Shown here: in pieces, positions 34,791 to 44,407 of the stretch
Position numbering within the stretch: the stretch's first letter is position 1
How the letters are laid out: each line of letters begins with the position of its first letter
From: Phycisphaerae bacterium
GTDB lineage: Bacteria > Planctomycetota > Phycisphaerae > SM23-33
Assembly: GCA_018335035.1 (NCBI GenBank)
Contig: JAGXKT010000002.1
Location: forward strand, 1-64,000
DNA length: 64,000 bases
Direction: 5' to 3'
Made by a program: the position numbers and the translations under genes
Notes under the pieces: model-generated
Seen by the model: the letters and a program-made list of their open reading frames with translations, nothing else
What the model was told of the DNA's origin: nothing
The model's database searches: none

Positions 34791-36479
34791 ATGCCTATGG
34801 ATGCACATACGACCGATCAGAGACGCCTGCTTGTGCTGCGCGCGCCGGGTCTGGCGCAGTCCGGCGTGGTCGACCTGCTTCGGGAGTATTTCGACGTTGA
34901 GGAGGTCGCCGACGTCGAGGAGGCGACCGAGGGCATGCGCAAGGGCCGGTTCGACGCGGTCCTGGCCGAGGCGGCGGACTTCCTGCCGCTCGAGCGCGGG
35001 CTGGTGACGCAGCGCGTGCAGGTGGTGCTCGATGCGATCGGTGACGGGGTTTGCATCGTCGGACCGCGGGGCGAACTGGTGTGGACCAACCGCCAGCTGC
35101 GCGATGCGCCGGCGTCGCTTCTCGATCCGTTGCGAAACATCTGTCGCGAGGCGTACGAGCAGTTCGCCGCGGCGGCCGGTCGGCAGGAGACGGACAAGCG
35201 GTATTCGCTTCGACCTGATTCGAACAGCTACTACGAGGTCATCTGCTCGCCCGTGCGCGACGGGCAGGGGATTCTGCGGCAAGTCGCGGCGATCGTGGTC
35301 GACGCGACGAATCGCAGGCGCCAACAGCTCAAGCTCAACGCGATCGACAAGGCCGGACGCGAACTGGTCCGCCTGGATGCCGGGGAGGGGACCGGGCGCA
35401 ACGTGTCCGAGCGCCTCAAGGTGCTCGAGGAGCGGATCATCCGTTACAGCCGCGACGTGCTGGATTTCGAGCATTTCGCCGTTCTGCTTCTGGACGAGGC
35501 GACCGACCGTCTGGAGTTGATCGTCTCGGAAGGACTTGATGAAGACACCGACAAGTACGAGCTGTTTGCCGGGTGCGAGGACAACGGCATCTGCGGCTAT
35601 GTCGCCGCGACGGGGCGCAGCTACGTCTGCCCGGACGTCCGGAAGGACGCGCGATACGTCAAGGGTCTGGACGGGGCGCGGAGCAGTCTGACCGTCCCCT
35701 TGCGGATGCGGGACAAGGTCGTCGGCGTGCTGAACGTCGAATCGGCCCGGCCGGGCGCGTTTGGCGAGGAGGACCGGCAATTCGCCGAGATCTTCGCCAA
35801 TTACGTCGCGGTGGCGCTGCACGTGCTCAACCTGGTCGTCTTCGAGCGGCGCGAGGCCCAGAGCCAGATCAGCGGATCGATTTCGGCCGAGCTGGCCGGC
35901 CCGCTCGGCGACGTGATCTCCGAGGCGACCGAGTTGACCGAAGACTACATCGGGCACGACGATTTGCGCAAGCGGCTCAACCGTATCATCGACCGCGCCA
36001 GCGGGGCCAGGACGCGCTTGCAGGAGCTGGCCAGTTCGCCGCCGCCGGGAATTCTGGGCGGTCAGGAGCCGACGACGCCGTCCGATGAGCCGGAGCTGTC
36101 CGGCAAGCGTGTTCTGGTGGCCGACGACGAGGACGTGATCCGCAGCACGCTGTGCGACGTGCTGTGCTCGCGGGGTTGTCGCGTCGAGGCGGTCACCGAT
36201 GGCGCCGAGGCCAAGGCACGCCTGAGCGATGGGACCTACGACCTGGTGATCTCGGATATCAAGATGCCGGGCGCCAACGGCTACGAGGTGTTCGCTGCGG
36301 CGAAGGCGGCCAATCCCGCCACGCGCGTGATCCTGATGACGGCGTTCGGGTACGATCCGGAGCATTCGATCGTGCGGGCAAACAAGGAGGGGCTCGGCGC
36401 CGTGCTGTTCAAGCCGTTCAAGGTGGATCAGCTCCTCGACGAATGCCGGCTGGCGTTGCGCGGCGCGCCGGACGGCTGA
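34791..36479 (+). CDS. Signalling protein: pseudo-receiver, PAS, GAF, receiver
   Basis: About 562 residues, cytoplasmic. In order: a degenerate receiver (about 12-70) where FDAVLAE puts Glu60 at the phospho-Asp place; a PAS domain (about 76-190, beginning VVLDAIGDGVCIVG); a helical linker; a GAF domain (about 215-385, with GICGYVAATG and SLTVPL); a dimerisation-like helix pair; and a full C-terminal receiver with Asp489 in ISDIKMPG, MTAF and the Lys in FKPF. There is no ATPase or GGDEF output domain, so it probably relays phosphate or acts as a scaffold. It lies just upstream of the polysaccharide cluster and may control it (inference). Confidence 0.85.
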   Translation: MPMDAHTTDQRRLLVLRAPGLAQSGVVDLLREYFDVEEVADVEEATEGMRKGRFDAVLAEAADFLPLERGLVTQRVQVVLDAIGDGVCIVGPRGELVWTNRQLRDAPASLLDPLRNICREAYEQFAAAAGRQETDKRYSLRPDSNSYYEVICSPVRDGQGILRQVAAIVVDATNRRRQQLKLNAIDKAGRELVRLDAGEGTGRNVSERLKVLEERIIRYSRDVLDFEHFAVLLLDEATDRLELIVSEGLDEDTDKYELFAGCEDNGICGYVAATGRSYVCPDVRKDARYVKGLDGARSSLTVPLRMRDKVVGVLNVESARPGAFGEEDRQFAEIFANYVAVALHVLNLVVFERREAQSQISGSISAELAGPLGDVISEATELTEDYIGHDDLRKRLNRIIDRASGARTRLQELASSPPPGILGGQEPTTPSDEPELSGKRVLVADDEDVIRSTLCDVLCSRGCRVEAVTDGAEAKARLSDGTYDLVISDIKMPGANGYEVFAAAKAANPATRVILMTAFGYDPEHSIVRANKEGLGAVLFKPFKVDQLLDECRLALRGAPDG

Positions 36480-36570
36480 TCGTCCGACCGGCGCCTGGTC
36501 GGTGCAGGGCAGCCGAGACGCGATGCGGCGAATGGCTCAAGTTTGAAGCGCCGACGGCCGAATCTAGCTC

Positions 36571-36599
36571 TTGACATCAGCACGCGGTCAGCGTATGCG
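36571..36599 (+). promoter_or_regulatory. Promoter of the exopolysaccharide operon
   Basis: A perfect TTGACA (36571-36576), a 17-bp spacer and TATGCG (36594-36599). It is 26 nt before the ATG of the first gene. All 12 genes after it run in the same direction with short gaps or overlaps. Confidence 0.6.
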
Positions 36600-36624
36600 C
36601 TATGCCGTGTGGCAGAGGGCAACG

Positions 36625-37416
36625 ATGTACCGAAGCAACCCAGTGTGCCTATGGATCGTAGCGGTCTGTGTCGTCGGCGTCGTCGGCTGCACGCCGAAGC
36701 TGCCGCCGGAGGCCGTCGCAACGCTCCGCGCCGGTCGGACGGCCTACGAGGACGGCGACGACCGGGCGACCATTCAGCGAATGGACGCGTTTCTGGCGGC
36801 TCACGGCACGTCTGAGCGGGCCGGTGAGGCGCATTACTACCGCGGCCTGGCCCGGTATCGACTCAAGAAGTACGACGCGGCGCGAGCGGACCTGCAGGCC
36901 GCCCTGGACGAGACGGACGACGAGCGCACGCATCTGGCGGCGCAGGTCGCCCTGGCGGATCTGGCGTACGACCTCGGCCGGCTCGACGAGGCGCAGCGAC
37001 GTTACGCCGAGGCGCTCGAGGCGACCGAGCCGGGCCGCCCGCCCGACGGTCACGTGCGCTACCGGTTGGGCTGCGTGCTGCAGCGGCGGGGAAAATGGAA
37101 TGACGCGGCGCTTCAGTTTCGCCGTGTGATGCATTATGATCCGGACGGCGAGTTGGCCCGGCGGTCCGAGCGACGCGCCCCGTGTCGCGCGTGGACCGTG
37201 CAGGCGGGGGCCTTTCGCGAACAGGGCAACGCCGCCGAGGCCGCCGCGGCATTGAGCGCCCGCGGGCTGTCGGCGACGGTCCAGCCGGAACTGGACGAGG
37301 ACAGATTGCTATTCCTGGTGATCGTGGGGCGGCACGGGACGTACGAGGTCGCCCGCCGGACGCTGCCGACCGTGCGAAAGCACCGCGCCGACGCGTTCGT
37401 CACGACGACGAGGTGA
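36625..37416 (+). CDS. TPR lipoprotein with C-terminal SPOR domain
   Basis: 263 residues. Lipobox VVGVVGC (Cys22). TPR-like helical repeats span about 30-175 (HYYRGLARYRLKKYDAARAD, VRYRLGCVLQRRGKWNDAAL). The C-terminal 75 residues fit a SPOR domain (AWTVQAGAFREQGNA...FLVIVGRHGTYEVA), which binds denuded peptidoglycan. GAGGG precedes ATG 36625 by 5 nt. As first gene of the polysaccharide operon it could tie the export machine to the cell wall; this is inferred. Confidence 0.85.
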   Translation: MYRSNPVCLWIVAVCVVGVVGCTPKLPPEAVATLRAGRTAYEDGDDRATIQRMDAFLAAHGTSERAGEAHYYRGLARYRLKKYDAARADLQAALDETDDERTHLAAQVALADLAYDLGRLDEAQRRYAEALEATEPGRPPDGHVRYRLGCVLQRRGKWNDAALQFRRVMHYDPDGELARRSERRAPCRAWTVQAGAFREQGNAAEAAAALSARGLSATVQPELDEDRLLFLVIVGRHGTYEVARRTLPTVRKHRADAFVTTTR

Positions 37417-37420
37417 GAGT

Positions 37421-38581
37421 ATGAGCAATTCACGTGGACGACGCCTGCGAACGACGGTGCCGTCGCTGGTTCTGGCCGGCCTCCTGGCGGCGCTGGTGGG
37501 CGGGTGCCAACCGGCGCCGGAGGCCGAGTCGGAATCGGCGTCTTTGACCGAAACGTACCCGCGGGAGTTCCTCAAGACCGACTGGGAAACGCAGGAAGTG
37601 CCCGTCGCGCATCTCGTCCGGCGGGACTACCGCATCCGCGAGGGCGACTTCCTCGAGATCATCTATCACGTCAAGCACCGCACCAGCGAGGAGTATCGCA
37701 TCAAGGTCCAGGACGTCATCGACGTGCGATTCCCCTTCAACGCACAACTGAATCAGACCGAGACCGTCCAGTCCGACGGGAAACTCTACCTGGACCTCAT
37801 CGAGCCCCAGCGCGTGATCGGGCGGACGATTGAGGAGGTCCGCAGCGACCTGCAGATCGCCTACGCCAAGTACGTCAAGAACCCGAACATCACGCTGAGT
37901 TTCAAGCAGTCAAACGTCAAGACGGCCGAACTGAAAAAGGCGATCACCACCAGCCCGCGCGGTCAGAGCCGCTTGGTGCCCGTCACGCCGGACGGGACGA
38001 TCTCGCTGCCGTTCATCGTGGACATCCGTGCGGCCGGGCGGACGATCAGCGAGCTGCACAAGGCACTGAACGACGCCTACAAGGAGATCGACCTGCCGCA
38101 GTTGGAGGTGACGGTCAACCTCCAGCAGGTGGCGCCGCTGCGGGTGTACGTTCTGGGCGAGGTGCGCAGCCCCGGCGTGCTGCTGAACCGCTCGGGCACG
38201 TCCAGCGACATCGGCTCGATCACGCTGCTGCAGGCGCTGGCGCAGGCGGGCAGTTACCGTCCCAGGCGTGCCGAACTCAGCCAGGTGGTGCTCATCCGAC
38301 GGCGGCATCTGCCGCGCCCCCAGGCGGCGATTATCAACGTCCACCAGTTGCTGGAGAACCGTTCCCGACAGGCCGGCGAGCCGGTTGTGGCGGACATGAG
38401 CAAGTACCGCTACGACATCTGGCTGGAAGACGGCGACATCATCTACGTGCCGACGACGGAGATCGCCAAGCGGGCTGATTACATCGAGTACGTCTGGAGT
38501 CGCGGCATCCGCGCCGTGGGCGGCTTTACCAGCGACTATAGCGTGGGCGACAGCGTGGACTGGCTCGGCCCCAACCCCTAG
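37421..38581 (+). CDS. Polysaccharide export lipoprotein (Wza-like)
   Basis: 386 residues, outer-membrane export channel component. Lipobox LVGGC (Cys29). The Poly_export motif appears as YRIREGDFLEIIYHV and DGKLYLDLIEPQRVIGRT, followed by a second export-like domain (VTPDGTISLPFIVDIRAAGRT) and SLBB-type ligand-binding beta-grasp (YVLGEVRSPGV). A near-duplicate arrangement of two export motifs is visible. It starts 5 nt after the SPOR lipoprotein gene. Confidence 0.93.
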   Translation: MSNSRGRRLRTTVPSLVLAGLLAALVGGCQPAPEAESESASLTETYPREFLKTDWETQEVPVAHLVRRDYRIREGDFLEIIYHVKHRTSEEYRIKVQDVIDVRFPFNAQLNQTETVQSDGKLYLDLIEPQRVIGRTIEEVRSDLQIAYAKYVKNPNITLSFKQSNVKTAELKKAITTSPRGQSRLVPVTPDGTISLPFIVDIRAAGRTISELHKALNDAYKEIDLPQLEVTVNLQQVAPLRVYVLGEVRSPGVLLNRSGTSSDIGSITLLQALAQAGSYRPRRAELSQVVLIRRRHLPRPQAAIINVHQLLENRSRQAGEPVVADMSKYRYDIWLEDGDIIYVPTTEIAKRADYIEYVWSRGIRAVGGFTSDYSVGDSVDWLGPNP

Positions 38582-38607
38582 CCGACCGCGCCGCAACGAG
38601 GTAGACC

Positions 38608-40521
38608 ATGGCCGACTACACCACGAGCAGAACGCTTCGTGAGATTACGCGGATCCTCGCCAGCCGCTTCTGGATCATGCTGGTGATCTTCCTGATTCCG
38701 CCGGCGGCGGTTTGGGTGGCGACCAGCTATGCGCCCAAGGAATACCGCAGCGAAGTCCAGTTGATGACGCGTCCGGACGTGTCCGTCGAGACGCTCACCG
38801 AGCCGCAGGCGGCCTCGCTGCGCGAGCGCATCTCGCTGTTCGTCGCCACGCAGAGCGAGGTCATCACGTCTGATCACGTGCTGGCCTCGGCGATGTTGCG
38901 CCTCCAGGGCGCCGAGGGCCCCGAGCCGTTCTCGGGCGAGTCCTTGCGGGCCCGGCGGGATGAAGCGCTCAGCAGACTCGATGCCCGCGCCGAAGCGCTG
39001 TCCCCGGCGGAATACGAGGAGAAACGGATCGCCATCCTCGACCGGTACGCACAGGATCGCACCGACGCCCTCGCCGCCTGGCGCCGCGAGCAACGACGGT
39101 GGGATCAGCGCGTCGCCACCTACATCGAGACGCATCCGAAGCCGTTGCGCCGGCTTCGCCAGCGCGTCGAGGTCGTCACCCCCGGCGGGCCGGAAGCGTC
39201 CTTCACGCAGTTGTTCTCCATCCGCGTGGACTGGCCGGAGGAACCGGACCTCGCCGCCGAGCGCGACATGGACTCCCGCACGCTGGCCGCACGGCGGGCA
39301 CGAGAGATGGCCGAACATCTCGTCGTTGCCTACCGCGTGCGGTATTCGCAGATTCAGGCCGAGCAGACCGAAAACGCCGTTCGTCGCGTCGCCGAAATCG
39401 CGACCTATCGCGAGAACCTCGACGAAGCCAACCGGCAGATGCGTGAGTTCATCCAGCGTCCCGAGGTCCAGGGCAGCTTGCTGCACCTGATCAACATGTA
39501 CGGAAAGCAGGGCGGCGGGCTGGAGACGGGCATCGCCGCCAGCGCCCGCCAGGTTCAGGAGAAGGTCCGCGCCGTGGACGTCCAGAAGACCCAGTTGAAG
39601 GCCCGGCGGCGCGTGATCAACCGCGAGGTGGACCGGAAGGCCGAACTGGACGCGCTGCAACAGCGCTTCGACGTGCTTCGGAAGGTCCAGCAGGACGAGC
39701 CGCTCGGCACCGATGAGCGGCAACAGTGGCAAGCGCGGCGCACGACGTTGAGCGCGGCGATCCGCGCCGACGGCGCCGAGAATGTCACGCCCCAGCAAAT
39801 CCTGCGGCGCGGCTTCCGTGACCTGGTCGACGCGATCCGGGGCTTCGAGCCGGTCGTGCCCGACTGGGCCGCCATGCACAGCTCCGAAATCCGCGACACG
39901 CAGGCCAAGGCCGTCCGGCTCCAGCTTTCCCTCGACGAGCAGACCACCTCGCTGAGCTACCTGCACGAGGACGTGCTGCGTACGGCCGAGGAACTGCTGA
40001 TGACCTGGCAGCGGCTGCGAGCGAAGCTTGCCGTGACGATGGAACGGATCGACGGCGAGTTGGAGGTGCGCGAGGCTCAGTTGGAGACGCTGCAGGAGCA
40101 GTTGTTCGGGACGGACGCGGTCGATGAGGACGGCATGGCCAGGCGTCTGAAGACGTTGGAGCCGCTTGCGGTGGAATACGACCAGCTTCGCGACAAGGTC
40201 AGCCGCGCCCAGGACGTCTACAGCAAGGCCTGGACGAAGCGGCTGGAGGCGATGGAAGTCAGCCAGGCGGCGCCCCAGCCGATCCTTCCGAGCGTGGTCG
40301 ACGGTCCGAACATGCCGGACCCGTCAAATCCGCACTGGCCGATCCTGTGGCTCAACGTTCTGGTCGGCGCCGTGGCGGGTCTGGTTCTGTCGCTGGTCTA
40401 CGCGTTCCTGGCCGACCACTTTGACCACACGATCAAGAGCACCGACGACGCCGAGCGGTACATCGGCGCGCCGGTGCTCGCCTCCATCCCGCGTCTGGGC
40501 TGGAGGATCATCCGAAGATAA
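38608..40521 (+). CDS. Wzz/GumC-type chain-length and co-polymerase protein
   Basis: 637 residues. One N-terminal membrane helix (about 22-43, FWIMLVIFLIPPAAVWVAT), a long periplasmic coiled-coil middle and a C-terminal helix (about 574-598, LWLNVLVGAVAGLVLSLVYAF) ending in a short basic tail. This is the polysaccharide co-polymerase layout without a fused kinase. The separate ATPase follows 12 nt later. Controls chain length together with the ATPase and the Wza-like channel. Confidence 0.9.
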   Translation: MADYTTSRTLREITRILASRFWIMLVIFLIPPAAVWVATSYAPKEYRSEVQLMTRPDVSVETLTEPQAASLRERISLFVATQSEVITSDHVLASAMLRLQGAEGPEPFSGESLRARRDEALSRLDARAEALSPAEYEEKRIAILDRYAQDRTDALAAWRREQRRWDQRVATYIETHPKPLRRLRQRVEVVTPGGPEASFTQLFSIRVDWPEEPDLAAERDMDSRTLAARRAREMAEHLVVAYRVRYSQIQAEQTENAVRRVAEIATYRENLDEANRQMREFIQRPEVQGSLLHLINMYGKQGGGLETGIAASARQVQEKVRAVDVQKTQLKARRRVINREVDRKAELDALQQRFDVLRKVQQDEPLGTDERQQWQARRTTLSAAIRADGAENVTPQQILRRGFRDLVDAIRGFEPVVPDWAAMHSSEIRDTQAKAVRLQLSLDEQTTSLSYLHEDVLRTAEELLMTWQRLRAKLAVTMERIDGELEVREAQLETLQEQLFGTDAVDEDGMARRLKTLEPLAVEYDQLRDKVSRAQDVYSKAWTKRLEAMEVSQAAPQPILPSVVDGPNMPDPSNPHWPILWLNVLVGAVAGLVLSLVYAFLADHFDHTIKSTDDAERYIGAPVLASIPRLGWRIIRR

Positions 40522-40532
40522 GGACTGCGACG

Positions 40533-41222
40533 ATGGCCGAAACACGCGACACCGTCGTCCGGGATTCCCCCGCCGGCGGACGAGGCCCGAGACTGACCCG
40601 CAAGGCGGACGAGTTGTTCCGCGGCTTGTGGGCGTCCCTGTTCTACTCGCAGCGGACGATGGGCAAGGCCGTGCTGCTGTGTTCGTCGGACCGGCGCGAG
40701 GGCGCCTCGACCGTCGCCTGTTCGCTGGCGGCCGTCGGCAGCGAGCCGGCGGGCGTGGCGCGGATCGCCCTGGTCGACTGCAACTTCCGCACGCCGCGGC
40801 TCCACGAGATGCTCGGCGTACGCGAGGCGCCGGGCGTGGCCGATGCCGTTCTCAACGGTACGGCGCCGGAAGAGGCCATCCAGCGTCTCAGCGCGTCGCT
40901 CGACGTGTACGCCGCCGGCAAGGTCGCCGGACGCACGCTGGACGTGTTGCGGAGCGACAACCTCCGTCCGTTCCTGGAGAATCTGTGCTCGGCGTACGAT
41001 CACGTGCTGATCGACACGCCGGCGGTCAACCAGTTCCCCGATGCGCAGGTTCTCGCCGGCATCGTTACCGACGTGGTGCTGGTCGCCCACACGGAGCGGA
41101 CGCCGCGCGAGGCGGTCGCCCAGGCGCGGAAGCGCATCGAGGCGGCCGGGGCCAAGGTCCTCGGGCTCGTGCTCAATCACCGGCGGTATCCGATTCCACG
41201 ATTCCTCTACCGGCGCGTCTGA
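40533..41222 (+). CDS. BY-kinase/CpsD-like ATPase with altered P-loop
   Basis: 229 residues, cytoplasmic partner of the Wzz-like protein. Walker A reads SSDRREGASTVACSLA: Ala58 stands where the ATP-binding Lys should be. Walker A' is ALVDCNFRTP and Walker B is HVLIDTPAV. The C-terminus has only one Tyr (PRFLYRRV) instead of the usual tyrosine cluster. It is thus doubtful as a tyrosine kinase and may be a structural or nucleotide-sensing partner. The position in the operon (wza-wzz-wze order) is classical. Confidence 0.88.
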   Translation: MAETRDTVVRDSPAGGRGPRLTRKADELFRGLWASLFYSQRTMGKAVLLCSSDRREGASTVACSLAAVGSEPAGVARIALVDCNFRTPRLHEMLGVREAPGVADAVLNGTAPEEAIQRLSASLDVYAAGKVAGRTLDVLRSDNLRPFLENLCSAYDHVLIDTPAVNQFPDAQVLAGIVTDVVLVAHTERTPREAVAQARKRIEAAGAKVLGLVLNHRRYPIPRFLYRRV

Positions 41223-41247
41223 GACGCCCCGCCGACGCGGAGGTGCC

Positions 41248-42765
41248 ATGCTGACCGTCGGGCAACAACGCATTGACCCGCTGGCGCTCATTGCCGTCGG
41301 CGCGCTGACTGCCCTGGCAATCGCCCTGTCGCTTGTCGTCCCCCACGCGCTGCCCTGGGCGCTTGCGGCGCTGGCGGCGGCGGGGCTGCTGGTGTTCTGG
41401 GCCGGTCGGTGGGAGATCACCGTCTGGACCTGGTTGTGGGTGCTGAGCTACGGGCTGCTGAACTGGCCCGAGTGGGAAATCACACTGGCCGGCTTCTTCA
41501 ACCTGACGGTCCCGCGGCTGATCTTCGTCGTGGCGCTGGCGGCCTTTGCGCTGCATTTTCTGTTTCATCGCCGGCGACTGCACTTTGACCGCGGCCTGTT
41601 GTGGGTCATGCTTCTGCTGGCCGTCTGCGTCGGGCTCAGCGCCTGGGCGACGGGCTGGACCACGCGCATCCGGCAGCCGCAGGAGATCGTCAGCGCCCCA
41701 TATTACCGCTTCCTCGGCTCGATCGTGATGCCGTTTGTCATGTTCCTGCTGGTCTACAACGTCGTCCGCCGCGAACGCCAGATCACCTGGGCGCTGGTGC
41801 TTGTCAGCATCTACGGCTGGTTCGCGCTGTACACGGGCTATCTTCAGTACGCGGCGATTCGCGGACTGCCGGCGGCGCGGATGCTGATCTGGCCGGCGTA
41901 TATCAACAACCCCGAGTATGGGCATCACTTCGACCGGGCTCGCGGGGCGTTCAGCGCGGCCGGTCCGCAGGCGGTGTTTCTCGTGCTGCTGTTCTACGTG
42001 GACCTGTATCTGCTTCGGCGGGTGCGTGGGACCGGGAAGGCCGTCTTCGCCGTCCAGGCGCTTCTGGTGCCCCCGGCGATATTCTTCACGGGCCTGCGCA
42101 GTGCGTACCTGGCGTTCGCCCTGTGCGGCATCGTCTGGCTGCTGTGGGCGGATCGCCGTCGCCTCGGCGCGGCCAAGCTGGTCTTTCTCGGCCTGGCGGT
42201 GCTGATCGCCGTGGTGACCCTGTGGGAGACGCTCAGCGGCACCGACCGGATGCGCGGCGGCATGGGGCAGGTCCAGCCGGTCGTGGCGCGGAAGATCCTC
42301 GTCGCCCAGACGTGGGAGATGGTCAAACGCCGCCCGTTCTTCGGCGTGGGGTTCGGGCATTTCGTGGACGCCCAGCACGAGATGCGTCGCGATCCCACCT
42401 CGCTGGTGGGGCTCAGCGGGGGCGTGTTGGTCGAGCACAACCTGTTTCTGAACATGGCGGCCGAGATGGGGCTTGTCGGCGTGACGTTGACGGTCGCGGT
42501 GTTCGTGTTGCTGTTCCGCGAATCGTTGCGGCTGTACCGTAAGCTGCCGTCGGGCGCCAGCGGCATGCTCTCCCGCAGTTTCGTGATCCTGTTCTGGATC
42601 GCCATGGTCAATTACCTTACCGACGCCATGTTCCGCGATACGCTGTGGGACGTGTTCGCCAACGGGTTGTTCTGGTCTTTGGCCGGGCTCGTGGTCGCGT
42701 ACAACCGCCTGCTCGAACCGCAGCCGCTGGAATTACCTCCGGCGGCGAGCGCGGTGCGGCGATAG
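41248..42765 (+). CDS. O-antigen ligase/polymerase (Wzy-like)
   Basis: 505 residues with about 11-12 membrane segments. The Wzy_C region includes the periplasmic loop with RPFFGVGFGHFVDAQHE and VEHNLFLNMAAEMGLVG, matching the H-N-x-xL type motif of the family. ATG 41248 has GGAGG 4 nt upstream. Likely the polymerase of the cluster. Confidence 0.9.
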   Translation: MLTVGQQRIDPLALIAVGALTALAIALSLVVPHALPWALAALAAAGLLVFWAGRWEITVWTWLWVLSYGLLNWPEWEITLAGFFNLTVPRLIFVVALAAFALHFLFHRRRLHFDRGLLWVMLLLAVCVGLSAWATGWTTRIRQPQEIVSAPYYRFLGSIVMPFVMFLLVYNVVRRERQITWALVLVSIYGWFALYTGYLQYAAIRGLPAARMLIWPAYINNPEYGHHFDRARGAFSAAGPQAVFLVLLFYVDLYLLRRVRGTGKAVFAVQALLVPPAIFFTGLRSAYLAFALCGIVWLLWADRRRLGAAKLVFLGLAVLIAVVTLWETLSGTDRMRGGMGQVQPVVARKILVAQTWEMVKRRPFFGVGFGHFVDAQHEMRRDPTSLVGLSGGVLVEHNLFLNMAAEMGLVGVTLTVAVFVLLFRESLRLYRKLPSGASGMLSRSFVILFWIAMVNYLTDAMFRDTLWDVFANGLFWSLAGLVVAYNRLLEPQPLELPPAASAVRR

Positions 42766-42775
42766 GAGGTGCGGC

Positions 42776-44407
42776 GTGTCCGTCTGGCGCCGCTTGCTGA
42801 AGGTCGGTTCCGTCGCCGACTCCATGAGCATCTACGTGCCCGCCGTGGTCTTCCACAAGGGGCTGGGGCTTCTGCGCGTTCTCGTGTTCGTTCACTTCAT
42901 GCGGCACGCCGAGGCGGAGTACGGCCTGTGGCAACTGTCGGTGATGCTGTTCACCTTCGTGGCGCCGCTGCTGACACTCGGGAGCAATCACGGCCTGGTC
43001 CGGTACGTCAGTTTCTACGAGGCGCGCGGACGCCTGGACCACTTCTATCGCCGCGCCCGGCGCGGCGTGCTGATCTGTGCCGCCGGCGGCGTCGCCCTGG
43101 CGGTCTTGGCGGCTCCCGGTGCGGCGCGTTTGCTTGTCCTGTTCCGCGCCGCGGGGACCGCCGGCGCCTCGGTCGTCGAGCTGACCCGCCTGTGTGTCGC
43201 CGCGGCCGTCAACGCCTTCGCCCTGGCGCTGTATATGAACATGGTCGGCTTCCTGGTCGGCATGCGGGTCTATCGCCTGGTGGCCGCCGTGGAGATTCTC
43301 TTCTCGCTGGCGTTCGTGATTCTGGGCGTGGCGGCGCTGGCAGTACTGCCGACGAGCTTGAGCTTGCTGGCAGCCCACGCCGGCGCGCTGGTTGTCGCGC
43401 TGGGCGCGGGGCTCGCGGCGCTGCACGCGGCCGCCGGACGCGCCGGCGGCGAATGGACCCCGCGCGAGGCGAAGGAGGCCGTCGTTATCGAGCCGACGGG
43501 CGCGGGCGACGAGGTGACCGGTACGACGGCCTACGCCGGCGGCATGGGCGATCGCCCGGATCGCGGCGTGATGGCGCGCGTGCTTCGTTTCGGCGCCGTG
43601 GCGATGGTGGCGAACCTGTTGTGGGTGGCGGCGCAGTACGTCAGCTTCGTGGCGACATATCTTCGCGGCGGGGAGGCTCGCGCCGGCATCTACGGCATTT
43701 ACCTCCAGCTCAGTCAGGCGACGTTGTTTCTCGCAAACGCCGCCTGGGCTGTGGTCCTGACCCACGTGGCACGCCGGTGGGAGGGGCGCCAGCACACCAC
43801 GGCCATGCTCGTGCTGGAGACGTCCTACAAGGCCGTTGCCATGACGCTCATGGCGCTGACGCTGGCGATTTACGCCGCCGCGCCGCTGTGGGTTCGCATC
43901 CTTCCGTCGGCGTATCAGGCGGGCCTGCCGCTTCTGGGCGGGTTGTTGCTGTTCTTCCAGACGGTGACGCATCTAGCGCTGGTGACGATGCTGGCTAAGC
44001 TGCACGAACGTCCGGCCGCGATCGCGGCCGCTGCGCTGGCCGGCGGGGCGCTCAACGCGATACTCGCCTGGCGCTGGATGAGTGGCGGCTGGTTCGCCAT
44101 GCCCGCCGAAGGCGCCGCCTGGGCCGCGGGCGTCGGCATGTTCGTCGGGGCCCTTGTCGTCGCGGGCGGCTACGTGCTGTGGACCCGCACGCGCCTCCGC
44201 GCCAGCACGTGGTTCGTCCTGCTGAGCCCCGCAGTGCTGATCGGCGGGCTGTGGGGGCTTCGGTGGCGTCTTGTAGCCGTCTGGGGCGGCGTGTGCCTGT
44301 TGGCGCTGATCACGCCCCTGCTGTTCGACGCGCGGGAGAAGCGTATTCTTCTCGTGGCCGTCCGGCGCGTCTGGGGGACCGCCGGGAAGGTGATCGGGCG
44401 ATGCTGA
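42776..44407 (+). CDS. Polysaccharide flippase (Wzx/MATE-like)
   Basis: 543 residues with about 14 hydrophobic segments; the start of the family is seen in FHKGLGLLRVLVFVHFM and YGLWQLSVMLFTFVAPL. A soluble insert (about 220-265) links the two bundles. GTG 42776 has AGGAGGTG just upstream. Expected to move lipid-linked repeat units across the inner membrane. Its end overlaps the next gene by 7 nt. Confidence 0.9.
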   Translation: MSVWRRLLKVGSVADSMSIYVPAVVFHKGLGLLRVLVFVHFMRHAEAEYGLWQLSVMLFTFVAPLLTLGSNHGLVRYVSFYEARGRLDHFYRRARRGVLICAAGGVALAVLAAPGAARLLVLFRAAGTAGASVVELTRLCVAAAVNAFALALYMNMVGFLVGMRVYRLVAAVEILFSLAFVILGVAALAVLPTSLSLLAAHAGALVVALGAGLAALHAAAGRAGGEWTPREAKEAVVIEPTGAGDEVTGTTAYAGGMGDRPDRGVMARVLRFGAVAMVANLLWVAAQYVSFVATYLRGGEARAGIYGIYLQLSQATLFLANAAWAVVLTHVARRWEGRQHTTAMLVLETSYKAVAMTLMALTLAIYAAAPLWVRILPSAYQAGLPLLGGLLLFFQTVTHLALVTMLAKLHERPAAIAAAALAGGALNAILAWRWMSGGWFAMPAEGAAWAAGVGMFVGALVVAGGYVLWTRTRLRASTWFVLLSPAVLIGGLWGLRWRLVAVWGGVCLLALITPLLFDAREKRILLVAVRRVWGTAGKVIGRC

